Shown here: positions 1-9,473 of the stretch, in pieces
Position numbering within the stretch: position 1 is the first letter of the stretch
How the letters are laid out: the number at the start of each line of letters is the position of its first letter
NCBI GenBank assembly: GCA_041687335.1
Contig: JAWLCE010000005.1
Span: 85,833 to 149,832 of the forward strand
Length of the DNA stretch: 64,000 nucleotides
From: JAJFUE01 sp041687335
GTDB taxonomy: Bacteria; Sumerlaeota; Sumerlaeia; MVZB01
Reading direction: 5' to 3'
Translations under genes and position numbers: made by a program
The notes under the pieces: generated by a model
The model's input: only the letters and a program-made list of their open reading frames with translations
Databases searched by the model: none
Told to the model about the DNA's origin: nothing

Positions 1-528
1 GAAGGAAACCCGGTCCCAGTCGCCCTGCCGCGCCAGCCCCACCCCCACGATCAGCAGCGGCAGCAGCGCCGCCCCCGTCAGCGAGGCCAACGAGACATAC
101 CCCGTCAGGCCGATGATCGCCAGCCCGACCGCCAGCGCGCCCAGCGTCGCCAGCGGCTCGATGGCCAGGATCACCCCCAGGCTGGTCGCCACCCCCTTGC
201 CCCCGCTCCAGCCCAGCCACGGGGTGAACATGTGGCCCAGGATTGCTGCCAGCCCGAGCGCCCACGGCCAGGCCACAGCGGGAAGCCCCACCGGGGTGGT
301 CGCCGCCAGCAGCGTCACCGGCAGCCAGCCCTTGAGCGCGTCCAACAACAGGCAGCCGATCCCCCAGCCCTTGCCAAGCACCCGAAAGGCATTGGTGGCG
401 CCGACATTGCCGCTGCCGTGGCGGCGGATGTCGATCCCCCGCAGCCGCCCCATCAGGAAGGCGGTCGGGATTGAGCCGACCAGGAATGCCAGCGCAAGCA
501 GGGCGACGATCTTTAAAATGGAATCCAT
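1..528 (-). CDS. plsY: Glycerol-3-phosphate acyltransferase PlsY (3' end cut by window edge)
   Basis: Integral membrane enzyme that moves an acyl group from acyl phosphate to glycerol-3-phosphate, the first step of phospholipid synthesis. The 176 visible residues start at an ATG and run off the window without a stop; the family is usually about 200 residues. The start reads MDSILKIVALLALAFLVGSI, a first membrane helix. The family signature GSGNIGATN lies at residues 38-46 and the second conserved loop GWSGGKGVATSLG around 107-118. Both are phosphate/acyl-phosphate binding segments known for PlsY. The last visible residues are ARQGDWDRVSF, so only a short tail is missing. It is divergent from the STAS gene. 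Confidence 0.93.
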   Translation of the reverse strand, partial: MDSILKIVALLALAFLVGSIPTAFLMGRLRGIDIRRHGSGNVGATNAFRVLGKGWGIGCLLLDALKGWLPVTLLAATTPVGLPAVAWPWALGLAAILGHMFTPWLGWSGGKGVATSLGVILAIEPLATLGALAVGLAIIGLTGYVSLASLTGAALLPLLIVGVGLARQGDWDRVSF

Positions 529-685
529 CGGGCCACCCGGGCGGCGGAATGAGCAACCGTCGCGTTCGCGGCGGCGAGCGCGGGGGTTGCCGAAAAAATT
601 ACTTGCCCGCCCATGGGTTTGCAAACAATATGTGCTGGATCGGGATTGACAGGACGCATCTTGATTCCGCTATGGACACCAAAGA

Positions 686-746
686 GGTAGGTCGGGTCTT
701 TGACCCGACATGGCGTTCAGTGTCGGCTCGAAGAGCCGACCTACCC
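686..746. repeat. GTAGGTCGG double-hairpin repeat, copy 1
   Basis: Two adjacent hairpins: GGTAGGTCGGGTC-TT-GACCCGAC, then a spacer TGGCGTTCAG, then TGTCGGCTC-GAA-GAGCCGAC ending CTACC. The outer GGTAGGTCGG and CCGACCTACC also pair with each other. It lies just before the STAS gene's ribosome binding site. Full or partial copies recur at 8987, 10553, 10993, 34325, 42751 and 62058. Confidence 0.85.
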
Positions 747-765
747 TCCCAGCCGCGAGGAACCG

Positions 766-1179
766 ATGAACACCGACCTGCCGCTGCACACCCACTCCGA
801 AATTTTGGACGGCGTCGCCGTGCTGCACCTCGAGGGCGAGCTGGTGTCGCAGTCCCGCTTTGTCATCGAGCGTATCCTGCGCGAGTGGCTCGAGCTGGGC
901 ATCCATCAGGTGATCGTCGGGCTGGCCGCGCTGCGTTACATCGACAGCTCGGGACTGGCCACGCTGCTCGGTGCGCTGCACCGCTGTCGGCGCGAGGGGG
1001 GCGATATCATCCTCGTCGAGCTGAACCCCTCACTCGAGGCGATCTTCGAGATTACCTCCATGGCCCGATATTTTCGGATTTTCCCAACCATGGCCGACGC
1101 CCGCCGCCAATTTGCCCCCGCCGACACCGCGACCGATGGCGGCAGGCAGACCGGCGTCGCCGCGACAGAGCTGACATAA
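766..1179 (+). CDS. STAS-domain anti-sigma factor antagonist
   Basis: A 137-residue single-domain STAS protein of the SpoIIAA/RsbV type. Such proteins, when unphosphorylated, bind an anti-sigma serine kinase and free its sigma factor. The hallmark DSSGL occurs at residues 60-64; Ser61 matches the residue phosphorylated in SpoIIAA. The chosen ATG follows a GCGAGGAA ribosome-binding sequence at 755-762; an in-frame start further upstream would read through the palindromic repeat. No partner kinase or sigma gene is adjacent. The ORF is followed 11 bases later by xseB, so the two are probably co-transcribed. Confidence 0.85.
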   Translation: MNTDLPLHTHSEILDGVAVLHLEGELVSQSRFVIERILREWLELGIHQVIVGLAALRYIDSSGLATLLGALHRCRREGGDIILVELNPSLEAIFEITSMARYFRIFPTMADARRQFAPADTATDGGRQTGVAATELT

Positions 1180-1190
1180 GGAGGGTTTCG

Positions 1191-1493
1191 ATGACCCAGC
1201 CACGCGGTCCGCGCGAGCCGGCCCCGAACTATGAAAAATCCATCAAGCAGCTTGAGTCGATCGTGCGGCGGCTGGAGCAGGAAGAAGTTCCGCTGGAGGT
1301 CTCCATCAAGCTCTTCGAGGAGGGGCAGGCGCTGGTGCGTGCCTGCGACCAGCAGCTCAAGGCCGCCGAAAACCGCATCCGCCAACTGATTGAAACCCCC
1401 GCCGGTGAGCTGACCGAGGCGCCCTTCGAACCGCCCTCACAAGAAACCCCCGCCGAGCCCGAGCTCGACGGGGATCTTTCCGAAGACGAATAA
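1191..1493 (+). CDS. xseB: Exodeoxyribonuclease VII small subunit
   Basis: Small subunit of exonuclease VII, which degrades single-stranded DNA with the large subunit XseA. The 100-residue protein has the typical short helical core at residues 13-70: YEKSIKQLESIVRRLE, then EVPLEVSIKLFEEG and a helix ending NRIRQLIE. This is followed by a family-typical acidic, proline-rich tail ending DLSEDE. The start has a strong AAGGAGG sequence at 1178-1184. The large subunit gene xseA is not in this window. It is convergent with the receiver gene downstream (12 bases apart). Confidence 0.93.
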   Translation: MTQPRGPREPAPNYEKSIKQLESIVRRLEQEEVPLEVSIKLFEEGQALVRACDQQLKAAENRIRQLIETPAGELTEAPFEPPSQETPAEPELDGDLSEDE

Positions 1494-1505
1494 TTCCAGC
1501 AACCA

Positions 1506-1880
1506 TCAGTGCCCTTGGCGGGCGCAGGCGCTGCGCAGCAGCTCCTTGAGCCGCCGGGGCGGGGTCGGCTTTTTGATGATGTCGCTCGCCCCCCGGCCGA
1601 TCCAGTCCACCAGTAACTGGTCGGCCATCGGGCTCATGATGACCACTGGCTGGTCGAAGCCCAGCTCGCGCAGCCCCGCAATCATATATTGGCCTTCCTT
1701 GTGGGCGAGCGACTCGTCCAGCAGGATCGCCTCGCAGCTGTCGCCCCCACGCAGCGCATCCAGCGCGCCGCTCAGCGAACTGCTGAAGATCGGCCGGTAT
1801 CCGATGCCGCTCAAAACCTCGCCGAGGTTCTCACAGGCACAGGGATCGTTATCGACCACCAGAAGCGTGCGGGGGTCCAT
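1506..1880 (-). CDS. Single-domain response regulator receiver
   Basis: A 124-residue stand-alone CheY-like receiver with no output domain. The acidic pair is D10/D12 in VVDNDPC, the phospho-acceptor is Asp55 in ILLDES, the Thr/Ser switch is Ser83 in VIMSPM, and the conserved lysine is Lys104 in DIIKKP. The second position of the usual double-acid motif is Asn11, a modest departure. No histidine kinase overlaps it; the nearest kinase lies 1.5 kb away on the same strand. Its role may be a phosphorelay intermediate or protein-protein regulator, which cannot be settled from sequence. Confidence 0.85.
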   Translation of the reverse strand: MDPRTLLVVDNDPCACENLGEVLSGIGYRPIFSSSLSGALDALRGGDSCEAILLDESLAHKEGQYMIAGLRELGFDQPVVIMSPMADQLLVDWIGRGASDIIKKPTPPRRLKELLRSACARQGH

Positions 1881-1946
1881 CGTGCCGAACCTCCTCCGGG
1901 TTCCGGTGCTCGATGCTGACAGGACGGGTTTCAGCCGGCCGCGCGC

Positions 1947-3065
1947 TCAATGGCGCCGCGACCGGATCTTGTCAAGGCACTCCATCGGGAAGGCAGGACG
2001 GCCGCCGAAGCTCTCCAGCGCTTCCTTGATCTTCTGGGGCTGGCCGACATCGCACCACTGCACGCCCTCGATCGGCATGACCGTGCTCCAGCGGGTGATG
2101 TACTGCAGCACCTCGCGCGAGAAATCGGTGCTCTTGAGGTCACGGTAAATGTGGTTGAGCGCCACCTTTTCGTGCGTCCCCGTCATGCCCTCGTTGCGGA
2201 TGACATGCAGCACCTGGCGATATATCTCGAAGCGGCGCATCACGTCGGGGAACATCTGCCAGCCGATCGCCCACAGCGTCTTGGCCCGCGCCGCGATGAT
2301 CATCGTGTTCCAGTAGCAGCCCCGCCGCATCAGGTTCTCAGCCTTGCTTTTGCGCGGCCGCTCGTGGAAGTTCTTGATCGACATCGGCTTGCCCTCGGAC
2401 GCATCGGCCGCCGCCGCCGCGCGCCCGTTGCCGTTGCCGCTGCCGTTGCCGTTGCCGTTGCCGTTCGCCGAGCCGCGCGCCGCGCGCGAGCGCACCCCCG
2501 GCTCGATCCAGCCATACTCGGTTTCGGGGCGGTGCGGGGTCGCCCCCAGCAGGATCAGCCGCTCCGGGTTGCGCTCGGCCTGACGGTAGGCCTGCTCGAT
2601 GCAGCGCTGGAATTTCTTTTCGGGCTTGACGAACTGGTCGGAGGGATACACCACCACCGTGGCCTCCGGATCGGCCTCCATCGCGTAGGTCACGCCCAGG
2701 AAGATCGCCATCGCCGTGCCGCGGTCGTGCGGCTGCTCGACAATGCGCCCGGGCAGGCCCTTGCGGATGCCGTTCAGGTAGCGCCCCTGATTGGGCCCGA
2801 TCACCGTGATGACGTTCTGCGACGGCACCAGCGCCAAGGCCCGGTCCACCGTGTGCTCGAGCATTGTCCGGGTGCCCGTGAAGGCGCAGAATTGCTTGGG
2901 GCGATCCTCGCCCAGCCAGCGCTGCGTGAAGGGATGCAGCCGCGCCCCCTCCCCGCCGGCCAGGATGACGGCAAAGCGCGAGGCGCTGCCGGTGGCCGTG
3001 TCGAGTTGACGCGCGCGATATCCCTGAGCACTGGGTGTGGTGTGAACTGATGCCCCGCTTGCCAT
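1947..3065 (-). CDS. Mannose-1-phosphate guanylyltransferase-like nucleotidyltransferase
   Basis: Sugar-phosphate nucleotidyltransferase of the ManC type, which makes GDP-mannose from mannose-1-phosphate and GTP for cell-surface glycans. The nucleotide-binding motif LAGGEGARLHPFTQRW is at residues 35-50, followed by RPKQF at 55-59. VYPSDQF and the downstream TEYGWIEPG match the active-site regions of the family. An asparagine-glycine tract (about residues 199-214) interrupts the domain at a surface loop and is encoded by a GC-rich hexamer-like repeat. The length of 372 is normal for a catalytic domain without the phosphomannose-isomerase half. The preference for GDP-mannose over other sugar nucleotides is inference. 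Confidence 0.82.
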   Translation of the reverse strand: MASGASVHTTPSAQGYRARQLDTATGSASRFAVILAGGEGARLHPFTQRWLGEDRPKQFCAFTGTRTMLEHTVDRALALVPSQNVITVIGPNQGRYLNGIRKGLPGRIVEQPHDRGTAMAIFLGVTYAMEADPEATVVVYPSDQFVKPEKKFQRCIEQAYRQAERNPERLILLGATPHRPETEYGWIEPGVRSRAARGSANGNGNGNGSGNGNGRAAAAADASEGKPMSIKNFHERPRKSKAENLMRRGCYWNTMIIAARAKTLWAIGWQMFPDVMRRFEIYRQVLHVIRNEGMTGTHEKVALNHIYRDLKSTDFSREVLQYITRWSTVMPIEGVQWCDVGQPQKIKEALESFGGRPAFPMECLDKIRSRRH

Positions 3066-3400
3066 GGTGTCCGGTATCCACTTCTTGCGAAATTTGGCAG
3101 GCTTGCCGTAAGCTGAAGGCCGCCTGTTCCCCTTGACGCCCTAACCATCGCACAGCGAAATGGCTTCCGAAATCGGGGTTTTCCTGATTTTTCCCGCGAG
3201 CTTTCACTCCCTTATTTAGTTCATTGCCATTTTATCCGCCCCACCCGCCGGCGCGGCCCGGCCAGCCAACGGGCGCGCAATCTGACGCCGTCGCGGCCCG
3301 TGCGCAGACGCAACGTCCCCGCCTGGCCACCGCAGCGGCCGGGCAAAGCTAACTGTATTATATTCATTAAAAATCAGCCCGCGCCGGGCACGCTCGGGCC
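3066..3400. other. Intergenic region between kinase 3' end and nucleotidyltransferase 5' end
   Basis: About 335 bases with no convincing gene. The part near 3100-3230 is AT-richer and should contain the promoter of the minus-strand nucleotidyltransferase. The middle (3240-3345) is very GC-rich, with CCGGCGCGGCCCGGCC-like self-complementary patches. I see no named element. Confidence 0.5.
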
Positions 3401-5494
3401 TCAGTGGCCGGCGGGGGCGCACTCGCGGATGGTGGCGATCAACTGGTCGGCCGGGCAGCCCTTGGGCAGGTAAGCCGCCGCCCCGGCCGCCAGCATCGCC
3501 TCGGCCATGCTCATCTCCTCATACATCGACAGCCCGATGACGCATGTTCCGGGCTTCTGGGTGGTGATGCGCCGGGTCGCCTCGACCCCGCCCATGCGTG
3601 GCATCGCCACATCCATGATTACCACGTCGGGCTGGATGTGGCGCGCCAGTTCGACTGCCAGCTCGCCGTCGAGCGCCTCGCCGGCCACCTCGATGTCCGG
3701 GTACTCCTGCAGCAGCGCCGCCAGCCCCTCGCGCAGGATCTCGTGGTCATCCACCAGCAGCACGCGGATGCGCCGCACCTCGCCGGGCTCGGGCGCCGGC
3801 CTCGGGGCGGGTGCCGGCACCGCCGGCGGATGGTGCCGCGGCGACTCCTGGTTGTGCCGTAGCGCCGCCTGCTGTGCATAGTGGCGCGGTGCCTGCAGCG
3901 TGATGGTGGTGCCCATGCCGGGCTCGCTCCGCATGTAAATCACCCCCCCAATCAGCTCGATGCGCTCGCGCAGGCTGAACAGGCCGAACCCTTCGCTGTG
4001 GCCTTCCACCAGCCGCTCGGTCTTGAAGCCGTTGCCATTGTCCTCGACCCGGATGCGGATGAAATCCTCGGCCGTCAACCCCATCTCCACGCGCACCTGC
4101 GTCGCCCCGGCGTGCTTGACGACGTTAAACAGCAGCTCGCGCACCGCTTGGAACAAAAACACGCTGATCTCCTCGCTGGTGGGTTCGGCCCGCGCGTCGT
4201 GCACGATCTCGACCGGCAGGTTGTACTTGGCCTTGACATGACGCCCCAGCCATTCCAGTCCCGCCGCCAGCCCCGCGTCGTAGAGGATCGCGGGGCTCAG
4301 CTCCACCGTCAGCGAGCGCATCCCATCGATCGACTGGTCGAGCATCTCGTTGATCTGCTGGAAAATCTGCTCCAGCTCGGGCCGGCGCACCCGCCCCTGC
4401 AGCATCGCCAGGTTCAGTTTGGCGGCCACCATCAGCTGCTGGTGGTGGTCGTGCAGGATCTGGGCCACCCGCCGTCGCTCGCGCTGTTCCGCCCGCGTCA
4501 GCTCCATCGCCAGTGCCCGCAGCTGACCCGCCCGCTGTTCGGCCTCCGCCGTCCCCACGCGGACCCGCTGTTCCAGCGTCTCGTTCAGCTCGCGCAGCTG
4601 CTCCAGCACCTGCTTGCGCTGCGTGATATCGACGTTGACGGTCACCCCGCCAACGGTCCGCCCCCGCTGGTCGCGCACCGGCCGGGCATAATTCAGAATG
4701 GTCTTGCGCTGTCCGTCGCTGGTCTCGATATCCACTTCCTCGCCGCCAATGCTCTCGCCGTTCTTCAAGGCCCGCGCCATTGCCCAGTCAGCGCTGTTCA
4801 ACCGGCGGCCGTCGGGCCACCAGCCCCGGTAATCCTCCCCATATTCCCGCTGGTCATTGGAAAGCGGCGGCTGCCCCCACAGGTCGCGCGCGGCGGGGTT
4901 GAGTTCAAGGATCCGCCCCTCGGGCCCGGTGATGAAGACCCCCACCGGCAGCACGTCCAGCACGGCCCGCAGCCGGCGCCGCTCCAGTTCGGCCGCCTCG
5001 TGTAGTCGCGCCATGTCCTCCGCCGCCGCCTTGGCGGCCGTGACATCATCCAATATCAGGATCAAGTTCTGGAACTGGCCATCGTCGTCATGAACCGCCG
5101 AGCCATTGAGCCGGACCCACAACGGCGCCCCATCCTTGCGCAAAAAGCGCTGCTCCAGCACCAGGTGATCGAGCTGGCCGCACCACAACCGGCTGGTCTG
5201 GGCGCAAAATCCATCCCGGTCGAGCGGGTGGATCAGATCCACCAGTGGATGGCCCACGATCTCCTCCGGCTCGCGCCCAAGCATCCGGCAGAGCGTCCGG
5301 TTGGCCAGCACCAGCCGCTGCTGGTCGTCGGCCAGCGCCATCCCCACCCCCGCCAGTTCAAAGATGGCACACCGGCACTCATCATCCGCGCCGGTGCATT
5401 TGCCTGAAATCAAGGGTTCGGGCTGCGTGTCGGCGACGATGCCGCGATCGAGGTCCTTCTGGTCATTCGGGAAAAGGTGGTTCTTCACCAGCAT
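3401..5494 (-). CDS. Hybrid PAS-PAS histidine kinase with C-terminal receiver (NarL family)
   Basis: Cytoplasmic-looking sensor kinase of 697 residues with no membrane segment. Two PAS domains span about 42-155 and 172-292, followed by a coiled coil (295-340). The HisKA_3 dimerisation helix has QILHDHHQQL with phospho-His348. HATPase_c has Asn457 in ELLFNVVKHA, the G1 box VEDNGNGF (483-490) and the second G box GFGLFSLRERI. A proline-rich linker (550-570) leads to a receiver with D582/D583, phospho-acceptor Asp628 in VVIMDVAMPRMGG, and Lys near AAYLPKG. HisKA_3 kinases normally pair with LuxR-type regulators, and one lies divergently at 6095. The receiver without output domain suggests an internal phosphorelay. 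Confidence 0.92.
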   Translation of the reverse strand: MLVKNHLFPNDQKDLDRGIVADTQPEPLISGKCTGADDECRCAIFELAGVGMALADDQQRLVLANRTLCRMLGREPEEIVGHPLVDLIHPLDRDGFCAQTSRLWCGQLDHLVLEQRFLRKDGAPLWVRLNGSAVHDDDGQFQNLILILDDVTAAKAAAEDMARLHEAAELERRRLRAVLDVLPVGVFITGPEGRILELNPAARDLWGQPPLSNDQREYGEDYRGWWPDGRRLNSADWAMARALKNGESIGGEEVDIETSDGQRKTILNYARPVRDQRGRTVGGVTVNVDITQRKQVLEQLRELNETLEQRVRVGTAEAEQRAGQLRALAMELTRAEQRERRRVAQILHDHHQQLMVAAKLNLAMLQGRVRRPELEQIFQQINEMLDQSIDGMRSLTVELSPAILYDAGLAAGLEWLGRHVKAKYNLPVEIVHDARAEPTSEEISVFLFQAVRELLFNVVKHAGATQVRVEMGLTAEDFIRIRVEDNGNGFKTERLVEGHSEGFGLFSLRERIELIGGVIYMRSEPGMGTTITLQAPRHYAQQAALRHNQESPRHHPPAVPAPAPRPAPEPGEVRRIRVLLVDDHEILREGLAALLQEYPDIEVAGEALDGELAVELARHIQPDVVIMDVAMPRMGGVEATRRITTQKPGTCVIGLSMYEEMSMAEAMLAAGAAAYLPKGCPADQLIATIRECAPAGH

Positions 5495-6094
5495 GCGCCC
5501 CCTGAAAAAGCTCCATGGGGATCAAAAACCCAAGTGCTGTCTCATCTTCGCCAGGCGTGAAGGTCACGGTTGAGCGCTTCGATTTTACACAGCGCCTCCC
5601 GGGAAGCAAGGAAATCAAGCCCGTCCCGCAGGGCTCCCCGCATCGCCGAAAAAATATGTGAGGACGCCGGCTCCGACCGGCAGAAACCCAATCCATGCGC
5701 ATGCTGCCGTAAATCATGGCTCCAGCGTCCTACAGGCGCAATTCTAAGCGGATAAAATGCTCCAATGTATCGGGGCGAACCCCCAAAATGGCCATGAAAA
5801 TACCCCGCCGCGCCCCCGGGGTCGCCCGCGATGGAATTTAGGAAAGTATTGTCTCTATTGATGTTGACCGATATGAAAGCAAAATTCTTTCAAAATATCA
5901 GGGATTGGGTTATCCTTTCTTCATCGGCTTCTTCGAGGACAAATGGGGGATTCGCAGGAGAACTCGAAAAGAGCCAAAAGCATTACTCGAGGCATCACAA
6001 AAAAGTTCATTTGTGCCCGACAAGCAATCAAACAAGGGAGCCGCAAAGTCTTATGCGGAGAGCCATGGTGACCAACGGATCGAAGGAAGCATTT
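5495..6094. other. Divergent intergenic region, AT-rich on its right half
   Basis: Six hundred bases between the hybrid kinase and the LuxR-type regulator. Small ORFs here lack ribosome binding sites and family features. The stretch 5830-6060 is markedly poorer in G+C than its surroundings, with several short A/T runs, and probably carries the promoter of the regulator. A TTGACC at 5864-5869 could be a -35 element, but no good -10 sits at the right distance. Confidence 0.5.
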
Positions 6095-6772
6095 ATGACG
6101 AAAATCAACAACAGGCCGCGCCAGCAGGCCGCTCGTATCCTGCTCGTCGATGACCACCCGATCGTGCGGCGGGGCCTGTGCATGATGATCAACAGCGACC
6201 CGGAACTGGAGGTTTGCGGGGAAGCCGACGGGATCGTCGAGGCCATTCGCATGATTCATGACCAGAATCCGGACCTGGTCGTCATCGACATCTCGCTCAA
6301 GGATGGCAGCGGCATCGAGTTGATCAAACAGATCAAGTCGCAGAATGCCACCACCAAGATGCTCGTCTCATCAATGCATGAGGAAACCCTGTTCTCCGAC
6401 CGCGCGCTGCACGCCGGCGCCAAGGGCTACATCAGCAAGCAGGAAGCGCCCGACAAGATCGTCGAGGCGATCCACACCATCCTGAACGGCAAAATCTACC
6501 TCAGCGAGAGCATGACCGAGCGAATGCTGCACCGGGCGGTCTATCCCGAGCAGATCCAGACCAAGTCCACCATCGACAGCCTGACCGACCGAGAGCTGGA
6601 AGTCTTCGCGCTGGTGGGCCAGGGCATGTCGACCCGCAAGATTGCCAAGCACCTTCACCTGAGCGTGAAGACCATCGAGACCCACCGCGAGCACATTAAG
6701 CGCAAGCTGAACCTGGAGACCAGCCACGAGCTGATCCACCGCGCCGTGCAGTGGGTGATGGAGCAGAAATAA
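6095..6772 (+). CDS. NarL/FixJ-family response regulator (REC + LuxR HTH)
   Basis: DNA-binding response regulator of 225 residues. The receiver has the acidic pair in ILLVDDHPIV (19-20), phospho-acceptor Asp65 in LVVIDISL and Lys115 in GYISKQ. The LuxR-type helix-turn-helix spans 162-215, with LTDRELEVFALVGQGMS and the recognition helix SVKTIETHREHIKRKL. The start at 6095 is preceded by GGAAG; an alternative ATG at 6065 with GGAG would add ten residues. It is divergent from the HisKA_3 hybrid kinase at 3401-5494, the family normally paired with such regulators, so the two are likely a cognate system. The target genes are unknown. Confidence 0.92.
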   Translation: MTKINNRPRQQAARILLVDDHPIVRRGLCMMINSDPELEVCGEADGIVEAIRMIHDQNPDLVVIDISLKDGSGIELIKQIKSQNATTKMLVSSMHEETLFSDRALHAGAKGYISKQEAPDKIVEAIHTILNGKIYLSESMTERMLHRAVYPEQIQTKSTIDSLTDRELEVFALVGQGMSTRKIAKHLHLSVKTIETHREHIKRKLNLETSHELIHRAVQWVMEQK

Positions 6773-7037
6773 ATCGGGAACCGGCTGGCGTGACACGCTT
6801 GCGGCTGATTTTTACTGACCTTCCATGCCCGCTTTGCCCCCCATGCACGCGGATTTATGCGCGTTTGCCAAATTTGACTATTTATCCAGCTGGCGTTCAT
6901 CCCGCAGGCGCCGGATCAGCATTTTTTTACTGCTTCGGGAGCTCCGAGCGGATAGGATAATTGCGCACGGGCGTAGCTGGACCGCTCGCGGGCCCACCCT
7001 CCGGTGTGGCGATTATCAGGCGAAAGTGAACTCCATT

Positions 7038-8288
<1,251 letters not shown>

Positions 8289-8307
8289 CACTCTCCACTT
8301 GCATCAT

Positions 8308-8345
8308 GCGGGGCGTTCGCCAAACGGCGGGCGCCCCGCTCGCTT
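8308..8345 (+). terminator. Probable metK terminator
   Basis: GCGGGGCG (8308-8315) pairs with CGCCCCGC (8332-8339), with an inner CGCC/GGCG stem, then TCGCTTTT. The T tract is short, so termination may be partial. Confidence 0.55.
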
Positions 8346-8424
8346 TTCCCCCAACGACCCGCCCCGTGTTAACATGGTTTTCAACCCATTGGTATGAACG
8401 CCTGCGGCACGGGGGAGCCCGCTC

Positions 8425-8940
8425 ATGCTCTTCTTTGATTCCTGGTCCGCGCTGATCCGCGTCCTGCTGGTTGGGGTGCTGGCCTACCTGGCGCTGATCC
8501 TCTGGCTGCGCATCTCCGGCCCGCGCACCCTCTCCAAGTGGAACGCCTTCGATTTCATCGTCACCATTGCCCTTGGCTCGACCCTCGCCGCGATTCTGAT
8601 GGATAAGAACACATCGCTCAGCGAGGGGGTACTGGGTCTGGGCCTGCTCGTCGCGCTCCAGTTCGGCATCACCTGGTTGTCGGTGCGCTCGGCCTGGGTC
8701 CGGCGCCTGATCAAGGACGAGCCCTCGCTGCTCTACGAGCGCGGCCGTTATCTTGATGCCGCGCTTCGCCGCCAGCGCGTCACCCGCTCCGAGGTGCAGG
8801 CGGCGGTGCGCTCGGCAGGGCTGGCGGCGATGGAGGACGTCGAGGCGGTCGTGCTCGAGACCGACGGCACGTTCAGCGTCATCAAGCCCGCCCCCTCCCA
8901 AAGCCGAACCGCATTGGAGGGCGTGCGGCGGCAGGATTGA
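8425..8940 (+). CDS. DUF421 (YetF/YcaP-like) membrane protein
   Basis: A 171-residue inner-membrane protein of the DUF421 family. Two or three membrane helices occupy the first 85 residues, with the family hallmark around RTLSKWNAFDFIVTIALGS. They are followed by a cytoplasmic small domain containing RLIKDEPSLLYERGRYL and the conserved RVTRSEVQAAVRSAGL, then DVEAVVLETDGTFSVI. The biochemical role of the family is not established. It starts 136 bases after metK behind a GGGGGAG ribosome site. Its stop codon lies exactly where a 50-base copy of metK sequence begins, which hints that its 3' boundary was made by recombination. Confidence 0.88.
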   Translation: MLFFDSWSALIRVLLVGVLAYLALILWLRISGPRTLSKWNAFDFIVTIALGSTLAAILMDKNTSLSEGVLGLGLLVALQFGITWLSVRSAWVRRLIKDEPSLLYERGRYLDAALRRQRVTRSEVQAAVRSAGLAAMEDVEAVVLETDGTFSVIKPAPSQSRTALEGVRRQD

Positions 8941-8988
8941 GGCCCTCGTCCTGCGTCGGCCGATCTACCGCGACACCGCCGCCTGCGG
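8939..8988 (+). pseudogene. Short duplicate of metK 3' coding sequence
   Basis: These 50 bases match metK 8115-8164 at 46 positions and keep its reading frame: LRRPIYRDTAA in both. They begin at the stop codon of the DUF421 gene and end where the GTAGGTCGG repeat starts. It is a remnant, not a gene. Confidence 0.8.
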
Positions 8989-9046
8989 TAGGTCGGCTCT
9001 TCGAGCCGACACTGGAGTCCATGTCGGATCGAAGACCCGACCTACC
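8987..9046. repeat. GTAGGTCGG double-hairpin repeat, copy 2
   Basis: GGTAGGTCGGCTC-TTC-GAGCCGAC, spacer, then TGTCGGATC-GAA-GACCCGACCTACC. Same architecture as the copy at 686. It is fused directly to the metK fragment. Confidence 0.85.
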
Positions 9047-9140
9047 ATTCCCTCCGCCCTGCCAGCTTTTCCTCCCCGGCCGCCTCCTGCGTTATGATGG
9101 ATGAAATGCCTATTCACTCGGACCCACGGAGGAACTGCCG

Positions 9141-9440
9141 ATGACTCCGCAATGGAGCGACAAGGATCGTCGCCAGTATGAGCACATCAAGGAATCGACC
9201 CAGAAGCGCGGCGCCAAGACCGGCCGCGCCAAGGCCATCGCCGCGCGCACCGTCAACAAGCAGCGCCGCGAGGAAGATCGCACCCCCAACAAGCGCACGC
9301 AGGGCACCGGCAACCCCAACCTGCCCCTCGAGCAGCGCTCGCGCGATGAGCTCTATAACCTGGCCCGTGAACGCAAGATCACCGGCCGCAGCAAGATGAA
9401 CAAAAGCCAGCTCGCCCGCGCCATCCAGCAGGCCGGTTAG
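9141..9440 (+). CDS. Small basic protein with Rho N-terminal-like domain
   Basis: A 99-residue, strongly basic protein. The N-terminal half (KDRRQYEHIKES, then KRGAKTGRAKAIAARTVNKQRR) is typical of small bacterial proteins annotated as plasmid-stabilisation-like. The C-terminal half, RSRDELYNLARERKITGRSKMNKSQLARAI, is a Rho-N/SAP-like helical motif that binds nucleic acid in related proteins. The ribosome site GGAGG lies at 9129-9133. It is followed 33 bases later by the short-chain dehydrogenase and may share its transcript. Binding to DNA or RNA is likely from charge and fold, but the function is unknown. Confidence 0.8.
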   Translation: MTPQWSDKDRRQYEHIKESTQKRGAKTGRAKAIAARTVNKQRREEDRTPNKRTQGTGNPNLPLEQRSRDELYNLARERKITGRSKMNKSQLARAIQQAG

Positions 9441-9473
9441 GGCGATTTGAAAATCTTCCCGGAGGAAACCCAC

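Noticed and set aside
1950..3050. Long plus-strand ORF opposite the guanylyltransferase
   Set aside because: High G+C creates long antisense ORFs; the minus-strand frame has clear family motifs, while this one is Arg/Ala/Pro-rich without motifs.
3881..5005. Plus-strand ORF of 374 codons opposite the hybrid kinase
   Set aside because: Shadow of the kinase; composition is His/Leu/Arg-rich and no domain is visible.
5463..5717. 84-codon minus-strand ORF before the hybrid kinase
   Set aside because: No ribosome site or motif, and overlaps the kinase start region.
6773..7037. SAM riboswitch ahead of metK
   Set aside because: No SAM-I, SAM-II or SAH riboswitch core sequence could be found by eye.
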